Assembly (NCBI RefSeq): GCF_000271485.2
Contig: NZ_AKVN02000001.1
Location: forward strand, 1,244,001-1,308,000
DNA: 64,000 nucleotides
Source: Pelosinus fermentans DSM 17108
GTDB taxonomy: Bacteria; Bacillota; Negativicutes; DSM-13327
Direction: 5' to 3'
Shown: positions 24,327 to 33,995 of the stretch, in pieces
How positions within the stretch are numbered: the stretch's first letter is position 1
Layout: each line of letters starts with the position of its first letter
Notes under the pieces: model-generated
Databases searched by the model: none
Told to the model about the DNA's origin: nothing
Seen by the model: the letters and a program-made list of their open reading frames with translations, nothing else
Made by a program: the position numbers and the translations under genes

Positions 24327-25383
24327 TATAAGCACCGGTGCATTGCTGCAGGAGCGTTGTGATTGTTTCATAGCCCGGTGCATCTTCATAGAGAATCTTA
24401 TACAAGCCGGTCAGTAATGGTAGATCGCTGACCGCCAGCTTGGCTTCCCTTTCCAGCTGTTTTGCCAGCAAGTAGCCAAAACGAATAGCGGGATAGCCTT
24501 CGACAGTGATTCCTTCTTCTTTCATCTTTGCGATAGCTTGACTGGCGGTCAGTCCCTCGCCAATCACTTCGCCCAGTGTTCGGTTGCGTCCGGCTTCCCC
24601 GGTTACCTCCAGGTCACCTACCCCGGGAAGTCCATAGACGGAGAGCAGAGTACCTCCTAAAGCCTGAGATAGAATGCCCATCTCTGCTATGGCAAAAGTG
24701 AACAAGGCAGATTTCGTGTTGTTATGCAAAAAGCCTTTGCGTTTTTTAAAGCCTTCCGCCATGCCTAATCCAACGGCATAGGCGTTTTTCATAGCGGCAC
24801 AAATTTCGGTTCCGGTTACATCGGTATTGACTTCAACGCGATAGACATCGGTCATCAATGTTTTTTGGAGATGTTTGGCGGAGAATAAGTTTGTACTGGA
24901 ATACGTAACCGAAGTAGGCGATTCCCAGACGACTTCGACAGCCTTGCAAGGACCGCCGATAAAGACAAAAGAAAGGGTATCTGTAAGATGTTTCGGCAGA
25001 CGTTCCTTTAGAATTTCCGGCAGCAGGACAACGTTGCCGTCCCCATCGTATTCAAAGCCTTTCGATACACTGCCGATCATCATGCCGGGATGCAAATAAG
25101 GCACAACTCGTTCAAATATCATTCCCAAAGCATCCGACGTAATCGCCATAATGACAATATCAGTATCCTGCATGGCCGCAGCTAGAGATTCTTCCTTGAA
25201 AGGTCTAATTGCTGATGGCAACGAACATTTATGCTTGGGATGAGGTTCTCCGGCCAGCAAGGCATTGATGATCTCATGATCCAGCTCGGTTCCCCACAGA
25301 CGAACTTCATGATTGTTTTTTATAAGAGGTACAGTCAGGGCACTGCCCATAGCACCTGCACCTATAATTGTTATTTTCGACAT
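24322..25383 (-). CDS. gpsA: glycerol-3-phosphate dehydrogenase [NAD(P)+]
   Basis: 353 residues. N-terminal Rossmann motif ITIIGAGAMGSAL, substrate-binding SKGFEYDGDG (about 125), FIGGPCKAVEVVWESPT (about 153; the usual GPSFA is changed), and the C-terminal catalytic GLGDLEVT-like block (LPGVGDLEVTGEAGRNRTLG, about 253) with RN. AAGGAG lies 10 bases before this ATG; a GTG three codons upstream is only one base from it. Makes glycerol-3-phosphate for lipids, or a related sugar-phosphate substrate: the altered GPS motif hints at a divergent paralogue. Confidence 0.85.
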   Translation of the reverse strand: MSKITIIGAGAMGSALTVPLIKNNHEVRLWGTELDHEIINALLAGEPHPKHKCSLPSAIRPFKEESLAAAMQDTDIVIMAITSDALGMIFERVVPYLHPGMMIGSVSKGFEYDGDGNVVLLPEILKERLPKHLTDTLSFVFIGGPCKAVEVVWESPTSVTYSSTNLFSAKHLQKTLMTDVYRVEVNTDVTGTEICAAMKNAYAVGLGMAEGFKKRKGFLHNNTKSALFTFAIAEMGILSQALGGTLLSVYGLPGVGDLEVTGEAGRNRTLGEVIGEGLTASQAIAKMKEEGITVEGYPAIRFGYLLAKQLEREAKLAVSDLPLLTGLYKILYEDAPGYETITTLLQQCTGAYK

Positions 25384-25514
25384 AGCTGTCACGCTCCTTA
25401 ACTTTTTACTAGGTGGAGTAAAAAGCGACAGCTTGACAGGATGCGATCCATCGGGTTTATTATAGCAGATCTTATGAAAAAATCAATTGTCTAAATGCTG
25501 GCGTTGGCAATAGA

Positions 25515-25547
25515 GCCTGGTACAATGTGTGCATGATTGGACCAGGC
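25515..25547. promoter_or_regulatory. dyad, candidate LevR-type activator site
   Basis: GCCTGGTACAAT (25515-25526) and ATTGGACCAGGC (25536-25547) are inverted repeats with one mismatch, 107 bases before the -24 box at 25654. Suitable position and symmetry for an upstream activating sequence. The 310-base gap between gpsA and the next gene holds this dyad, the sigma-54 promoter and nothing else recognised. Confidence 0.6.
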
Positions 25548-25653
25548 ATTTGGGAATTTGGTTGGATTTGTTCTGCTGGAAAATATTTTCGATCGATAAA
25601 AGTGGAGAAGAATCAACTCTTCCAGGGAACAGAGCACAAAACGTGGCAGTAAT

Positions 25654-25669
25654 TGGTACATAACTTGCA
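25654..25669 (+). promoter_or_regulatory. sigma-54 (-24/-12) promoter
   Basis: TGGTAC-N5-TTGCA, one mismatch to the consensus TGGCAC-N5-TTGCW, 28 bases before the regulator's start codon. The regulator gene leads its own operon here, so expression should be autoactivated. Confidence 0.7.
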
Positions 25670-25696
25670 TCTTATAGGCGAAGGTGGGGTAAATAA

Positions 25697-28657
25697 ATGC
25701 GACAGTTATTAAAGATTATTAATCAGGAAAACAAAAAGAATCCTCTGACAGATGAAGAAATTGCTGCACAATTAGGGATGGGAAGGAGTGATGTAGCCAA
25801 GCTCAGGCGATCACTGGGCATCGGAAACTCAAGACAGAGAATGAGAGAACTACTGGAAAAAGAGATTCATGTTTTATTAAACAAGTATCCTAATTTGTCG
25901 GAAAGGGCATTGACCCAAAAGTTAAATGAAAACGGTTTTGGTGTCTCCAGGCATATGGTTAGTGACTTATATCAGCAGATGAAAATACAAGGTGCCTTTT
26001 CCGCAGCAAAACCAGAATCGCCTAACAGTAGTGAGGTCAATGATCCGCCGGTGATACAAACGCAAACTGCTTTTGACGCTTTAATCGGGGCGCAAGGCAG
26101 TTTGCGGACGCAAGTAGAGCTGGCTAAGGCGGCCGTTTTTTATCCACATAAGGGGCTGCATACCTTAATTGCTGGGGCAACTGGTGTTGGAAAAAGTGAA
26201 TTGGCTTATTGTATGCACCGTTTTGCTTTGGAGTCTGGTACGAAACCAAGTGATACTCCTTTTGTGGTTTTTAACTGCGCTGATTATGCAGAGACGCCCC
26301 AGTTATTACTGGCTCAATTATTTGGTTATGTTAAAGGTGCTTTCACCGGTGCGGAAGTGGATAAAGAAGGATTAGTGGAAAAAGCCAATCAAGGGATTTT
26401 ATTTTTAGATGAAATTCACAGGCTGCCGCCGGAAGGACAAGAAATTCTTTATTACCTAATTGATAAAGGAAAGTTCCGGCGGCTGGGGGAAAGTGATACC
26501 TTCCGTAATGTAAGTTTGATGCTGATTGCTGCGACGACAGAAAATATCGAGTCCTTTCTGCTGCTGCCTTTCCGCCGTCGCATTCCAATGGTGATTGAGC
26601 TGCCAACCATTGCCCAGCGTCCTTTGGAAGAACGGTTTCAAATCATTGTAAGTTTTATTCGGGAGGAAGTCAGCCGTATTAAATTGACAATGAGGGTTTC
26701 GTATAACGCAGTGGTTGCCTTACTTATGTATGAATGTCATGGCAATATTGGTCAGTTGCGGTCAGATATACAGGTTGCCTGTGCCCGGGCTTTTCTGAAG
26801 AATATGGCACAAAAAGAAAAAATATTAAAGATCGAAATTAATGATTTAACCCATCAGGTTGTTAAAGGTTTGCTGCTTTTAAATGAGCAGCGTCCTATCA
26901 TAGAAAAAATTCTGCAGGGGGATCTGGAGATCTCCCCGACTGATGAACAAAGGGCACCATTAGTGGAACCCACGTATTTATTGCCGAATGAAGTATATCA
27001 GGAAATTGAAGACAATTATATTAAAATGGAGAATCAGGGAATCGACCTTGCGATTATCAATCGTGTCATCAGTGATGAACTTGAGGCTAAGGTACGGCAG
27101 CTGATTAAGCAGGCGCAAGGCAATAAGCAAAACCTGATTCGGCAGGATTTAGAAAAAATTGTGGGCGAAAAACTCGTCAATGCCGTTGATCGAATGATAA
27201 AGCTGGCTAGAACTCGGCTGCCAGATATTGATGATAGTTTGTTATATTGTTTGGCTACCCATTTAGCGGCCTCTTATGAACGCATCCGGATGAATAACAA
27301 GCTGATTGTCAATCCTCAATTTCAGAAGATGCAGACCGAATATCCGGCAGAGTACGAACTGGCAGGGAGAATGGCACAAATAGCCTCTTATTATCTTGGA
27401 ACAGACTTGCCGGAAGATGAGATTGCTTTTATTGCTATGTACTTAAAATCTTATGCTAAAAAAGATCATCTAAATGAAGTCCATGTGGGAGTTGTGGTAC
27501 TCACTCACGGACGGGTGGCCGAAGGAATGGTACAGGTCGCCAATCGACTGCTCGGCGTTGATTATGCTAAAGCCTTGGAAATGCCATTAGAGGAGAGATC
27601 CGAAGATGCACTGCAGCGGGCTATGCATATCGTGCGGCAGGCGGACAACGGCAAAGGGGTTCTAATGTTAGTGGATATGGGGTCTTTGGTGGGTTTCGGT
27701 AAGCTGATTACCGATAGCACCGGTATAGTAACCCGCATGGTAACTAGGGTCAATACACCGATGGTGATTGAAGCGGTACGCAAGGCATTGGCTCCGGATG
27801 CGGATATTGAGGAAATTGCTAACGCGCTGCACTGGGACAATTCGAACTATGAAACGGATGTATGCCATTTAAGCACGGTTCATAATTTGACGGATGCAAT
27901 TGTAACCATTTGCCTTACTGGTCAGGGAGCGGCAGAGTGGATGGCAAAAATGATTGCCGAATACATGCCGCAATGTTTGAAACAGATAGAGATCATTCCT
28001 ATGGGGGCTTTAGTGGAAGAAGACCTTCAGACTCGTTTAAGGCAAATCGGGCAGAATTATAATCTTCTTGCTGTGATAGGAACCTTGGGGACGGTGATAC
28101 CCGGCATTCCGTTTATTACCGCCAAAGAGATGGTAAAAGGGAACGGTTTGGAAAAATTAAAGAGAATTATACAATTGCGCGGCAGCTTAAATAAAGCAGG
28201 ATCGATTCATTCTGCGGCTGGAGGGTACTCTCAAAATGGATTAATCCGACCGGAACTCGTATTGCTGAACTGCTCCCATAAAAACAAAAATGAAGTTTTG
28301 AATACATTGGCTCAGACATTAGTTAGTCAGGGGCATGTACGGGAACAGTACATCGTATCCATTTATGAGCGTGAAGCATTGGCTCAAACCTTATTTCAGG
28401 ATGTGGCATTGCCCCACGGCAGTCCGGAATACATCCTGAGGCCAGCTATTGCAGTGATGACGCTTCAAGAGCCGATAGAGTGGGTTGATGGGTATCAAGT
28501 AGAGATTGTATTTATGCTGGCTCTCAACAATTATCAAAAAAATGAATTTAAAAAATTATATTCTTTGTTGAATGACCGCGAGCAGCTGATGAAAATGAAG
28601 CAATCGAAAAATATAGAACAATTTATGAGGGTGATTACAGATGGACAAATGTTTTGA
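25697..28657 (+). CDS. LevR-like sigma-54-dependent activator with PTS regulatory domains
   Basis: 986 residues, same architecture as 13243-16182: N-terminal helix-turn-helix segment, AAA+ domain with GATGVGKS (about 160), GAFTGA (about 215), ILFLDEIHRLPPEGQE (about 234), PRD (about 450-580), EIIA-Man-like domain with VVLTHGRVAEG (about 600), EIIB-Gat-like domain with ICLTGQGAA (about 736) and EIIA-2 domain with VALPHGSPEY (about 900). Overlaps the following EIIA gene by 17 bases. Here the regulator is the first gene of the PTS operon it should control. Confidence 0.93.
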   Translation: MRQLLKIINQENKKNPLTDEEIAAQLGMGRSDVAKLRRSLGIGNSRQRMRELLEKEIHVLLNKYPNLSERALTQKLNENGFGVSRHMVSDLYQQMKIQGAFSAAKPESPNSSEVNDPPVIQTQTAFDALIGAQGSLRTQVELAKAAVFYPHKGLHTLIAGATGVGKSELAYCMHRFALESGTKPSDTPFVVFNCADYAETPQLLLAQLFGYVKGAFTGAEVDKEGLVEKANQGILFLDEIHRLPPEGQEILYYLIDKGKFRRLGESDTFRNVSLMLIAATTENIESFLLLPFRRRIPMVIELPTIAQRPLEERFQIIVSFIREEVSRIKLTMRVSYNAVVALLMYECHGNIGQLRSDIQVACARAFLKNMAQKEKILKIEINDLTHQVVKGLLLLNEQRPIIEKILQGDLEISPTDEQRAPLVEPTYLLPNEVYQEIEDNYIKMENQGIDLAIINRVISDELEAKVRQLIKQAQGNKQNLIRQDLEKIVGEKLVNAVDRMIKLARTRLPDIDDSLLYCLATHLAASYERIRMNNKLIVNPQFQKMQTEYPAEYELAGRMAQIASYYLGTDLPEDEIAFIAMYLKSYAKKDHLNEVHVGVVVLTHGRVAEGMVQVANRLLGVDYAKALEMPLEERSEDALQRAMHIVRQADNGKGVLMLVDMGSLVGFGKLITDSTGIVTRMVTRVNTPMVIEAVRKALAPDADIEEIANALHWDNSNYETDVCHLSTVHNLTDAIVTICLTGQGAAEWMAKMIAEYMPQCLKQIEIIPMGALVEEDLQTRLRQIGQNYNLLAVIGTLGTVIPGIPFITAKEMVKGNGLEKLKRIIQLRGSLNKAGSIHSAAGGYSQNGLIRPELVLLNCSHKNKNEVLNTLAQTLVSQGHVREQYIVSIYEREALAQTLFQDVALPHGSPEYILRPAIAVMTLQEPIEWVDGYQVEIVFMLALNNYQKNEFKKLYSLLNDREQLMKMKQSKNIEQFMRVITDGQMF

Positions 28658-29108
28658 ATTTGACGAGAAAGTGATAGCCGTTGGCTTGGAAGTCAGTGAC
28701 AGAGAGGATGCATTGCGGCACATGGCACAAATGCTGCACGACGCGGGATATGTCCGCGATACCTACAGCGAGGCTATTATCCGGCGTGAGCGCACTTTTC
28801 CTACCGGTTTGCCAACAGGAGAGAATGGAGTGGCAATTCCACATACTGACATATGTCATGTCATCGCTCCGATGATTGCCGTCGGAATTCTTAAAACACC
28901 TGTCGAGTTTCAAAACATGGGTGACATTGAGGATGCAATACATGTAAAAATTATGTTTATGCTGGCGATGAATAATTGTGACAATCAAGTGAAATTATTG
29001 TCTGAATTGATGCAGATCATTCAGGATCAGTACTTGTTGAAGAAACTGTGCATAGCACAATCGGTAACAGATATTGGCCGGCTGCTGAAGGATAAAATTC
29101 ACTTTTAG
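28641..29108 (+). CDS. PTS EIIA component, fructose/galactitol type
   Basis: 155 residues; phospho-histidine in VAIPHTDICHV (about residue 70), TGLPTGENG and FMLAMNNCDNQ match the EIIA at 10043. The start codon lies within the end of the regulator gene, indicating translational coupling. Feeds phosphate to the EIIB that starts 33 bases downstream. Confidence 0.9.
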   Translation: MDKCFEFDEKVIAVGLEVSDREDALRHMAQMLHDAGYVRDTYSEAIIRRERTFPTGLPTGENGVAIPHTDICHVIAPMIAVGILKTPVEFQNMGDIEDAIHVKIMFMLAMNNCDNQVKLLSELMQIIQDQYLLKKLCIAQSVTDIGRLLKDKIHF

Positions 29109-29141
29109 ATTGTTTGAAAATGGGTGGAGGAGGTGGAAAAC

Positions 29142-29444
29142 ATGAAAACATTTCGCATACTTACCATTTGTGGTACAGGGATTGCTACTTCAACCGTTGC
29201 TGCAGAAAAATGCAAACAATATTTGACTAAACGTGGTTTGAAGGTAGAAGTAGTTGAATGCAAAGCGGTAGAAGCGTCTGGGAAAATCCCGGTATATTCT
29301 CCCCATGTGGTAGTCGCAACGACCCTGGTTAACGATAGCGCATTGCATGGCACCAAGAAATTTAGCGGATTACCGTTTTTGACGGGCGTGGGTATGGATA
29401 AGTTAGCTGATGAGATTGCTGCTTATTTGCAGAGTTTAGAGTAG
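29142..29444 (+). CDS. PTS EIIB component, galactitol type
   Basis: 100 residues. Phosphocysteine loop ICGTGIATSTVAAEKC at about residues 8-23. GGAGGAGG (29126-29133) lies 8 bases before this ATG, so the longer frame from 29124 is rejected. Paralogue of 10758-11051. Confidence 0.9.
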   Translation: MKTFRILTICGTGIATSTVAAEKCKQYLTKRGLKVEVVECKAVEASGKIPVYSPHVVVATTLVNDSALHGTKKFSGLPFLTGVGMDKLADEIAAYLQSLE

Positions 29445-29529
29445 TATCTCACTACTCTAAACTCTTAGGATGTGATTTTTGCAGAACCTTATAGATTATA
29501 AAACAAAAAAATATGGGGAGGAAAGTTTT

Positions 29530-30780
29530 GTGCAAATAATAAATTTTATTCTTGATCTGGGACCTACTGTCATGATGCCGATCATTATCATGCTTTTAGG
29601 ATTGCTTTTTCGGCAGGGATTTCCTAGGGCTTTTCGTTCCGGTTTAACGATCGGAATGGGGTTTGCCGGAATATTCCTGGTTATAAGTATGCTGACCAGC
29701 AATTTATCGCCAGCAACCCAGGCTATGGTTACAAACTGGGGGTTGCACCTTGATGTAATGGATGTCGGCTGGCCGATCGCGGCGGCGATCAGCTTTGGCA
29801 CACCCATTGTTCCAGCCGTTTTTATTATGGGTCTGTTCATTAATGTTTTGATGTTGTCTATGAACTGGACCAAAACGATGGATATTGATTTATGGAATTA
29901 CTGGCATTTTATCTTTTCTGGTGCGTTGATTATGTATCTGACCAACAGTGCTATTTTGGGCATTATTGCATCCGGCATTACCATTGTCATTGTCCTTAAA
30001 CTGGCTGACTGGACGCAGCCGTATGTGGCAAAAGTCTTTGATATGCCCGGCATATCATTACCACATACTGAGTCCATATCCTGGGCTCCTCTTGGAATAT
30101 TGTTAAATAAAGTAATCGATAAAATTCCCGGTATCAATAAGATTGATATTAATCCGGAAAAGATTCAAGAACGGTTTGGCGTTTTTGGAGAGCCTATGTT
30201 AATTGGTTTGGTTCTTGGTGCATTTATTGGCGTCTTGGCAGGATATACTGTCGAAGGTGTTGTTAAGTTAAGCGTGAATATGGCAGCTGTACTTTTCCTG
30301 ATGCCGCGAATGGTTCGTATTTTAATGGAAGGTCTATTACCTTTGTCTGAAAGCGGGCGTGAATATCTCAGTAATCGGTTTCCTGGCAAAGAAGTATTTA
30401 TCGGCTTGGATGCTGCTGTTGTTATTGGTCACCCTTCGGTAATGGCTGTTTGCATTTTGATGATTCCGATTACCCTGCTGTTGGCTGCTGTTCTCCCAGG
30501 TAACAGAATCTTACCATTTACCGACTTGGCTGGGTTACCCTTCTGCTTGCTTTGGGCTGTAGCCCCTTCAAAAGGAAATGTATTTAGGGGCCTCATTATT
30601 AGTACAATTTTTATGGTTGGTATATTATACATAGCAACCGATTTGGCACTAGTAACTACCTTAATGGCAAAACAAGTAAACTTCCCATTCCCTGAAGGTA
30701 CCGCTGCCATTTCTTCTCTCGATGGGGGGGCCCATCTGATTCCTTATATTATATTTAAAATCGTTGAAATTTTCCATTAA
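29530..30780 (+). CDS. PTS EIIC permease, galactitol (GatC) family
   Basis: 416 residues from a GTG codon with GGGGAGG (29515-29521) 8 bases upstream; an earlier in-frame TTG at 29479 lacks a site. Blocks LGPTVMMPIIIMLLGLLF, MDVGWPIAAAISFGTP, NYWHFIFSGALIMYLT and FIGLDAAVVIGHPSVMAVC mirror those of the EIIC at 11069. Unlike the first PTS operon no aldolase follows; the polyol phosphate may be used by the dehydrogenases further downstream. Confidence 0.9.
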   Translation: MQIINFILDLGPTVMMPIIIMLLGLLFRQGFPRAFRSGLTIGMGFAGIFLVISMLTSNLSPATQAMVTNWGLHLDVMDVGWPIAAAISFGTPIVPAVFIMGLFINVLMLSMNWTKTMDIDLWNYWHFIFSGALIMYLTNSAILGIIASGITIVIVLKLADWTQPYVAKVFDMPGISLPHTESISWAPLGILLNKVIDKIPGINKIDINPEKIQERFGVFGEPMLIGLVLGAFIGVLAGYTVEGVVKLSVNMAAVLFLMPRMVRILMEGLLPLSESGREYLSNRFPGKEVFIGLDAAVVIGHPSVMAVCILMIPITLLLAAVLPGNRILPFTDLAGLPFCLLWAVAPSKGNVFRGLIISTIFMVGILYIATDLALVTTLMAKQVNFPFPEGTAAISSLDGGAHLIPYIIFKIVEIFH

Positions 30781-30901
30781 TTTTAAATTGCCTATATATC
30801 GTAAGGCTATACTCGTCGGCGTTACAGTCCAATCGTTTTGGTTGGATGCTGCAAGAATCTTGATAAACTTTCCGGGCAGCATTGAATGAAGGAGGTAACT
30901 T

Positions 30902-31096
30902 ATGGTTTATGAAATGATGAGAGCCATGGCTGGACCTTATATCTGCAGCGTGGTAGATTCATATATTGCCCACCAGGATGTCCTTAATAGTGTCGTTGTT
31001 GCCGGAGGACTTACCTGGCGGGTGTATAAGCAGAAATACTGGAAACGTATCAGGCCGAAAGAGAAGCAAAAAGAGACATTCTTCAGTCGAATTTAA
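30902..31096 (+). CDS. small conserved-looking protein, unknown
   Basis: 64 residues with AAGGAGG 5 bases before the ATG. A hydrophobic N-terminal half (GPYICSVVDSYIAHQDVLNS) and a very basic tail (WKRIRPKEKQKE). It lies 120 bases after the EIIC gene and before a terminator, so it may be the last gene of the PTS operon. No family recognised. Confidence 0.55.
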   Translation: MVYEMMRAMAGPYICSVVDSYIAHQDVLNSVVVAGGLTWRVYKQKYWKRIRPKEKQKETFFSRI

Positions 31097-31138
31097 TCCA
31101 TAAAAGACTCGTTATTCTGCTAAATGAAAATATTGTAG

Positions 31139-31174
31139 ACCAATCAAATTTTTTAGAATTTGATTGGTTTTTTC
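31139..31174 (+). terminator. Rho-independent terminator
   Basis: CCAATCAAATT (31140-31150) pairs with AATTTGATTGG (31157-31167), followed by T6. Ends the second galactitol-type PTS operon. Confidence 0.9.
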
Positions 31175-31251
31175 TTTACAATAGAGATATTATTGTTATT
31201 TTGATAAAAAAAACAATAAATAAAAAACAATAAAAAAGAAATAAAAAATAA

Positions 31252-31280
31252 TTGACTATTCTAAAAAATGAAAGTATACT
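31252..31280 (+). promoter_or_regulatory. sigma-70/A-type promoter preceded by A-rich tract
   Basis: TTGACT (31252-31257), 17-base spacer, TATACT (31275-31280). The 50 bases upstream are almost pure A with repeated AAAAAACAATAAA/AAAAAAGAAATAAA units, similar to the tracts before 41553 and 43818, and could be UP elements or DeoR-type direct repeats. Confidence 0.65.
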
Positions 31281-31362
31281 AAGTGTAAACATAGGTAAAG
31301 GCACTGAACAAATGTAAAAGTGAGAAGATTATTGTGAATAAATAAATCAGGAGGACGAGTGA

Positions 31363-32655
31363 ATGCTGGGATTAAATTACAAATTAGAAGAACTAGAAAA
31401 GAACGGTAAGAATATATTGACAGGTATCATTGGAGCCGGTCAGATGGGAAAAGGTATGATCAGCCAGATGACATTGATGAAGGGCATGACGCCGGCAGTC
31501 GTTGTGGATATTAATATAGAGAATGCAAAAAAAGCATTTTTGCATGCAGGAATTGATGAAGGAAATATTAAATATGCTAAGACCGCTGCCGAAGCAGATG
31601 CGTTTATTAAAGATGGTAAGTCTGTTATTGCGGATCATAGTGATGCTGCCACCAAATCGGAATTGATTCAAGTTGTTATTGATGCAACAGGAGTGACAGA
31701 AGTAGGAGCAAAAATTGCTTTAGATACGATACTTGGCAAGAAGCATATTGTAATGCTGAATGCAGAAGCAGATGTTGTGATTGGACCCATCCTAAAGAAG
31801 TTCGCTGATGCGGCGGGTGTTATTTATACAGGGGCTGCTGGAGATGAGCCAGGGGCAGTGAAAGAATTATATGACTTTGCCGTAGCGTCAGGTTTTGAGG
31901 TTAGAGTGATCGGAAAAGGTAAAAATAACGTGCTGGATTTTGATTGTAACCCAGATACTGTTTTGGAAGAAGCTACTAGAAGGGGTGTTAGTCCTCACAT
32001 GCTGGCATCATTTAAAGAAGGAACGAAAACAATGGTTGAGCTGGCATGTATGTCTAATGCTACGGGTTACATTTGTGATGTAAGAGGGGGGCATGGCATC
32101 AGTGGTGAGGTAAAAGATCTGCCGCAATTGCTTAGCTTAAAAGAAGAAAATGGAGTATTAAATCAATATGGCGTTGTAGATTTCGTGAATGGCATTGCTC
32201 CTGGAGTATTTGTAATTGTGACAAGTAAACTGCCTGAAGTAAGAGCAGAAATGGAATATGTAAGTATGGGGAAAGGACCTAACTATATATTGTATCGTCC
32301 CTATCATTTGTGCAGCTTAGAAACTCCTTTGTCAGCAGCCAAAGCTGTATTGGATCATCAAGCCACAATTGCGCCAATGGGAGGTTTGGTATCAGAAGTG
32401 ATAACCGTTGCTAAAAAGGATCTAAAGGCAGGTGATCACTTAGATGGTATTGGTGGATATACAGTCTATGGAACGATTGAAAGATATGAAATAGCCAAAG
32501 AAATGAACGCTCTGCCTGTCGGTCTAGTCAACAAAGATACAATCTTAAAACAAGATGTTAAGAAAGGCGATCTTATTACCTATGACATGGTGCAGCTGCG
32601 CGAGGATTCTTTCATTCTCCAAATGAGAAGGCTTCAAGATAAATTATTTGCGTAA
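31363..32655 (+). CDS. COG4091-type NAD(P)-dependent oxidoreductase with C-terminal SAF domain
   Basis: 430 residues. N-terminal Rossmann fold ILTGIIGAGQMGKGMISQM, then a homoserine-dehydrogenase-like middle (MLNAEADVVIGPILKKFA, YTGAAGDEPGAV) and a C-terminal SAF domain (VAKKDLKAGDHLDGIGGYTV to ITYDMVQL). This family is called predicted homoserine dehydrogenase, but some members (DRL type) act as 1-deoxyxylulose-5-phosphate reductoisomerase. Next to a glucitol-type PTS and its regulator it more likely oxidises or rearranges a sugar or polyol phosphate, perhaps standing in for SrlD. Exact reaction unknown. Confidence 0.82.
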   Translation: MLGLNYKLEELEKNGKNILTGIIGAGQMGKGMISQMTLMKGMTPAVVVDINIENAKKAFLHAGIDEGNIKYAKTAAEADAFIKDGKSVIADHSDAATKSELIQVVIDATGVTEVGAKIALDTILGKKHIVMLNAEADVVIGPILKKFADAAGVIYTGAAGDEPGAVKELYDFAVASGFEVRVIGKGKNNVLDFDCNPDTVLEEATRRGVSPHMLASFKEGTKTMVELACMSNATGYICDVRGGHGISGEVKDLPQLLSLKEENGVLNQYGVVDFVNGIAPGVFVIVTSKLPEVRAEMEYVSMGKGPNYILYRPYHLCSLETPLSAAKAVLDHQATIAPMGGLVSEVITVAKKDLKAGDHLDGIGGYTVYGTIERYEIAKEMNALPVGLVNKDTILKQDVKKGDLITYDMVQLREDSFILQMRRLQDKLFA

Positions 32656-32848
32656 GAAATTCATCCATTGTTGATTTATTTTTAATATATACGGTAATGC
32701 TCTCCTGAAAAAAATATTCGTTAGTATCAATTATCATTAGCTTATCCAAGGATTGAAGAAGTTTTTATTGTCAATTTGTGGCTAATACTATATTATTTTT
32801 GTGAACTGGATAAACAGTATACTAACAACATCGTTGGGGGGAGCAAAT

Positions 32849-33811
32849 ATGCAAAAGATAGTAGATGATAGTCGCTTAATTGTAAAATGTTGTAAATTGT
32901 ATTATGAAGAGTACCATACGCAAAATGAAATTAGTAAGATCTTGGGAGTTTCAAGGCCTACTATTTCAAGATTATTAAAAGAGGGGCGAGATTTAGGTAT
33001 TGTAAAGATTGAGATCATTAACCCTTTTGAACGTGATTTTGAGGAACTAGAGAGACGAACTGAAAAGAGGTTTCAGATTAGAGAAGTGCTCATCATTGAA
33101 GATGAGGCTGATGAAGTAATGCAAAAAAGACAGCTGGCAAAAGCTGCTGCCAAATATTTGCGAAGGATTGTAAAAGATGGCGATACCCTTGGAATTTCAA
33201 TGGGAACCACTCTTAAGGCAATTGCAGAACATATCAATAATAACGAAAAACGCAAATTAACCTTCATTCCTTTGATTGGAGGGTTAGGGCAGTCTGAAAT
33301 TGATATTCATCCCAATGATATTGTTATGGGATTTGCACAAGCTTTTGGTGGAAATTTTAAATTGCTGCATGCACCTGCTGTAGTCAGTAACGAGAATATA
33401 AAAAAAGAAATGCTGAAGGAGCAGAGCATTAAAGAGGTTATTGATCATTCTAAATTATGTAATATCGGCATTGTAGGAATTGGTTCGCCCACAGACATGG
33501 GTTCAACTATGATGACTTCAGGATATTTTAATGAAGATGATACGAAAGAATTCGCCAAGTTAGGTGTAGTAGGAGATATTTGCCTGCAATTTTATGATAT
33601 AAATGGCAATGCAGATCAATTTGACTTTAACAAGCGGGTGGTAGGAATTAATTTAACGGATTTGAAAGAAATTGATACAGTGATTGGTGTAGCTTGTGGC
33701 GAGAAAAAAGTGAATGCGATTGTTGGTGCTTTAAATAGTAAAATTATCGATGTTTTAATTACGAACTATAGTAATGCAGTGGCTATTAATAATTATAAAA
33801 ATAATAAATAA
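32849..33811 (+). CDS. SorC family transcriptional regulator
   Basis: 320 residues. Helix-turn-helix (YHTQNEISKILGVSRPTISR, about 18-45), SorC sugar-phosphate domain (GISMGTTLKAIAEHI about 115, FIPLIGGLGQSEID about 140, GVACGEKKVNAIVGALN about 285). GGGGGGAG precedes this ATG by 6 bases; a frame extending upstream to 32801 lacks a site. Placed between the SAF oxidoreductase and gutM, as expected for the regulator of a glucitol-type PTS operon. Confidence 0.88.
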   Translation: MQKIVDDSRLIVKCCKLYYEEYHTQNEISKILGVSRPTISRLLKEGRDLGIVKIEIINPFERDFEELERRTEKRFQIREVLIIEDEADEVMQKRQLAKAAAKYLRRIVKDGDTLGISMGTTLKAIAEHINNNEKRKLTFIPLIGGLGQSEIDIHPNDIVMGFAQAFGGNFKLLHAPAVVSNENIKKEMLKEQSIKEVIDHSKLCNIGIVGIGSPTDMGSTMMTSGYFNEDDTKEFAKLGVVGDICLQFYDINGNADQFDFNKRVVGINLTDLKEIDTVIGVACGEKKVNAIVGALNSKIIDVLITNYSNAVAINNYKNNK

Positions 33812-33995
33812 GAAGGACAAAACGGGGGAGAATTTTCATCATTTTTCAAGTGGACTAACAGAAGAATTTAAGTTAATAAAGAAATCATTTTGATGATGAA
33901 ATTCTATTTTCCCTTGAATTATTATTTGAAAAGTTCGAATTATCCAACAAGTAAAACCAGACTACAATCGTTTAATGAGTAAGAGGAGGAAAAGC

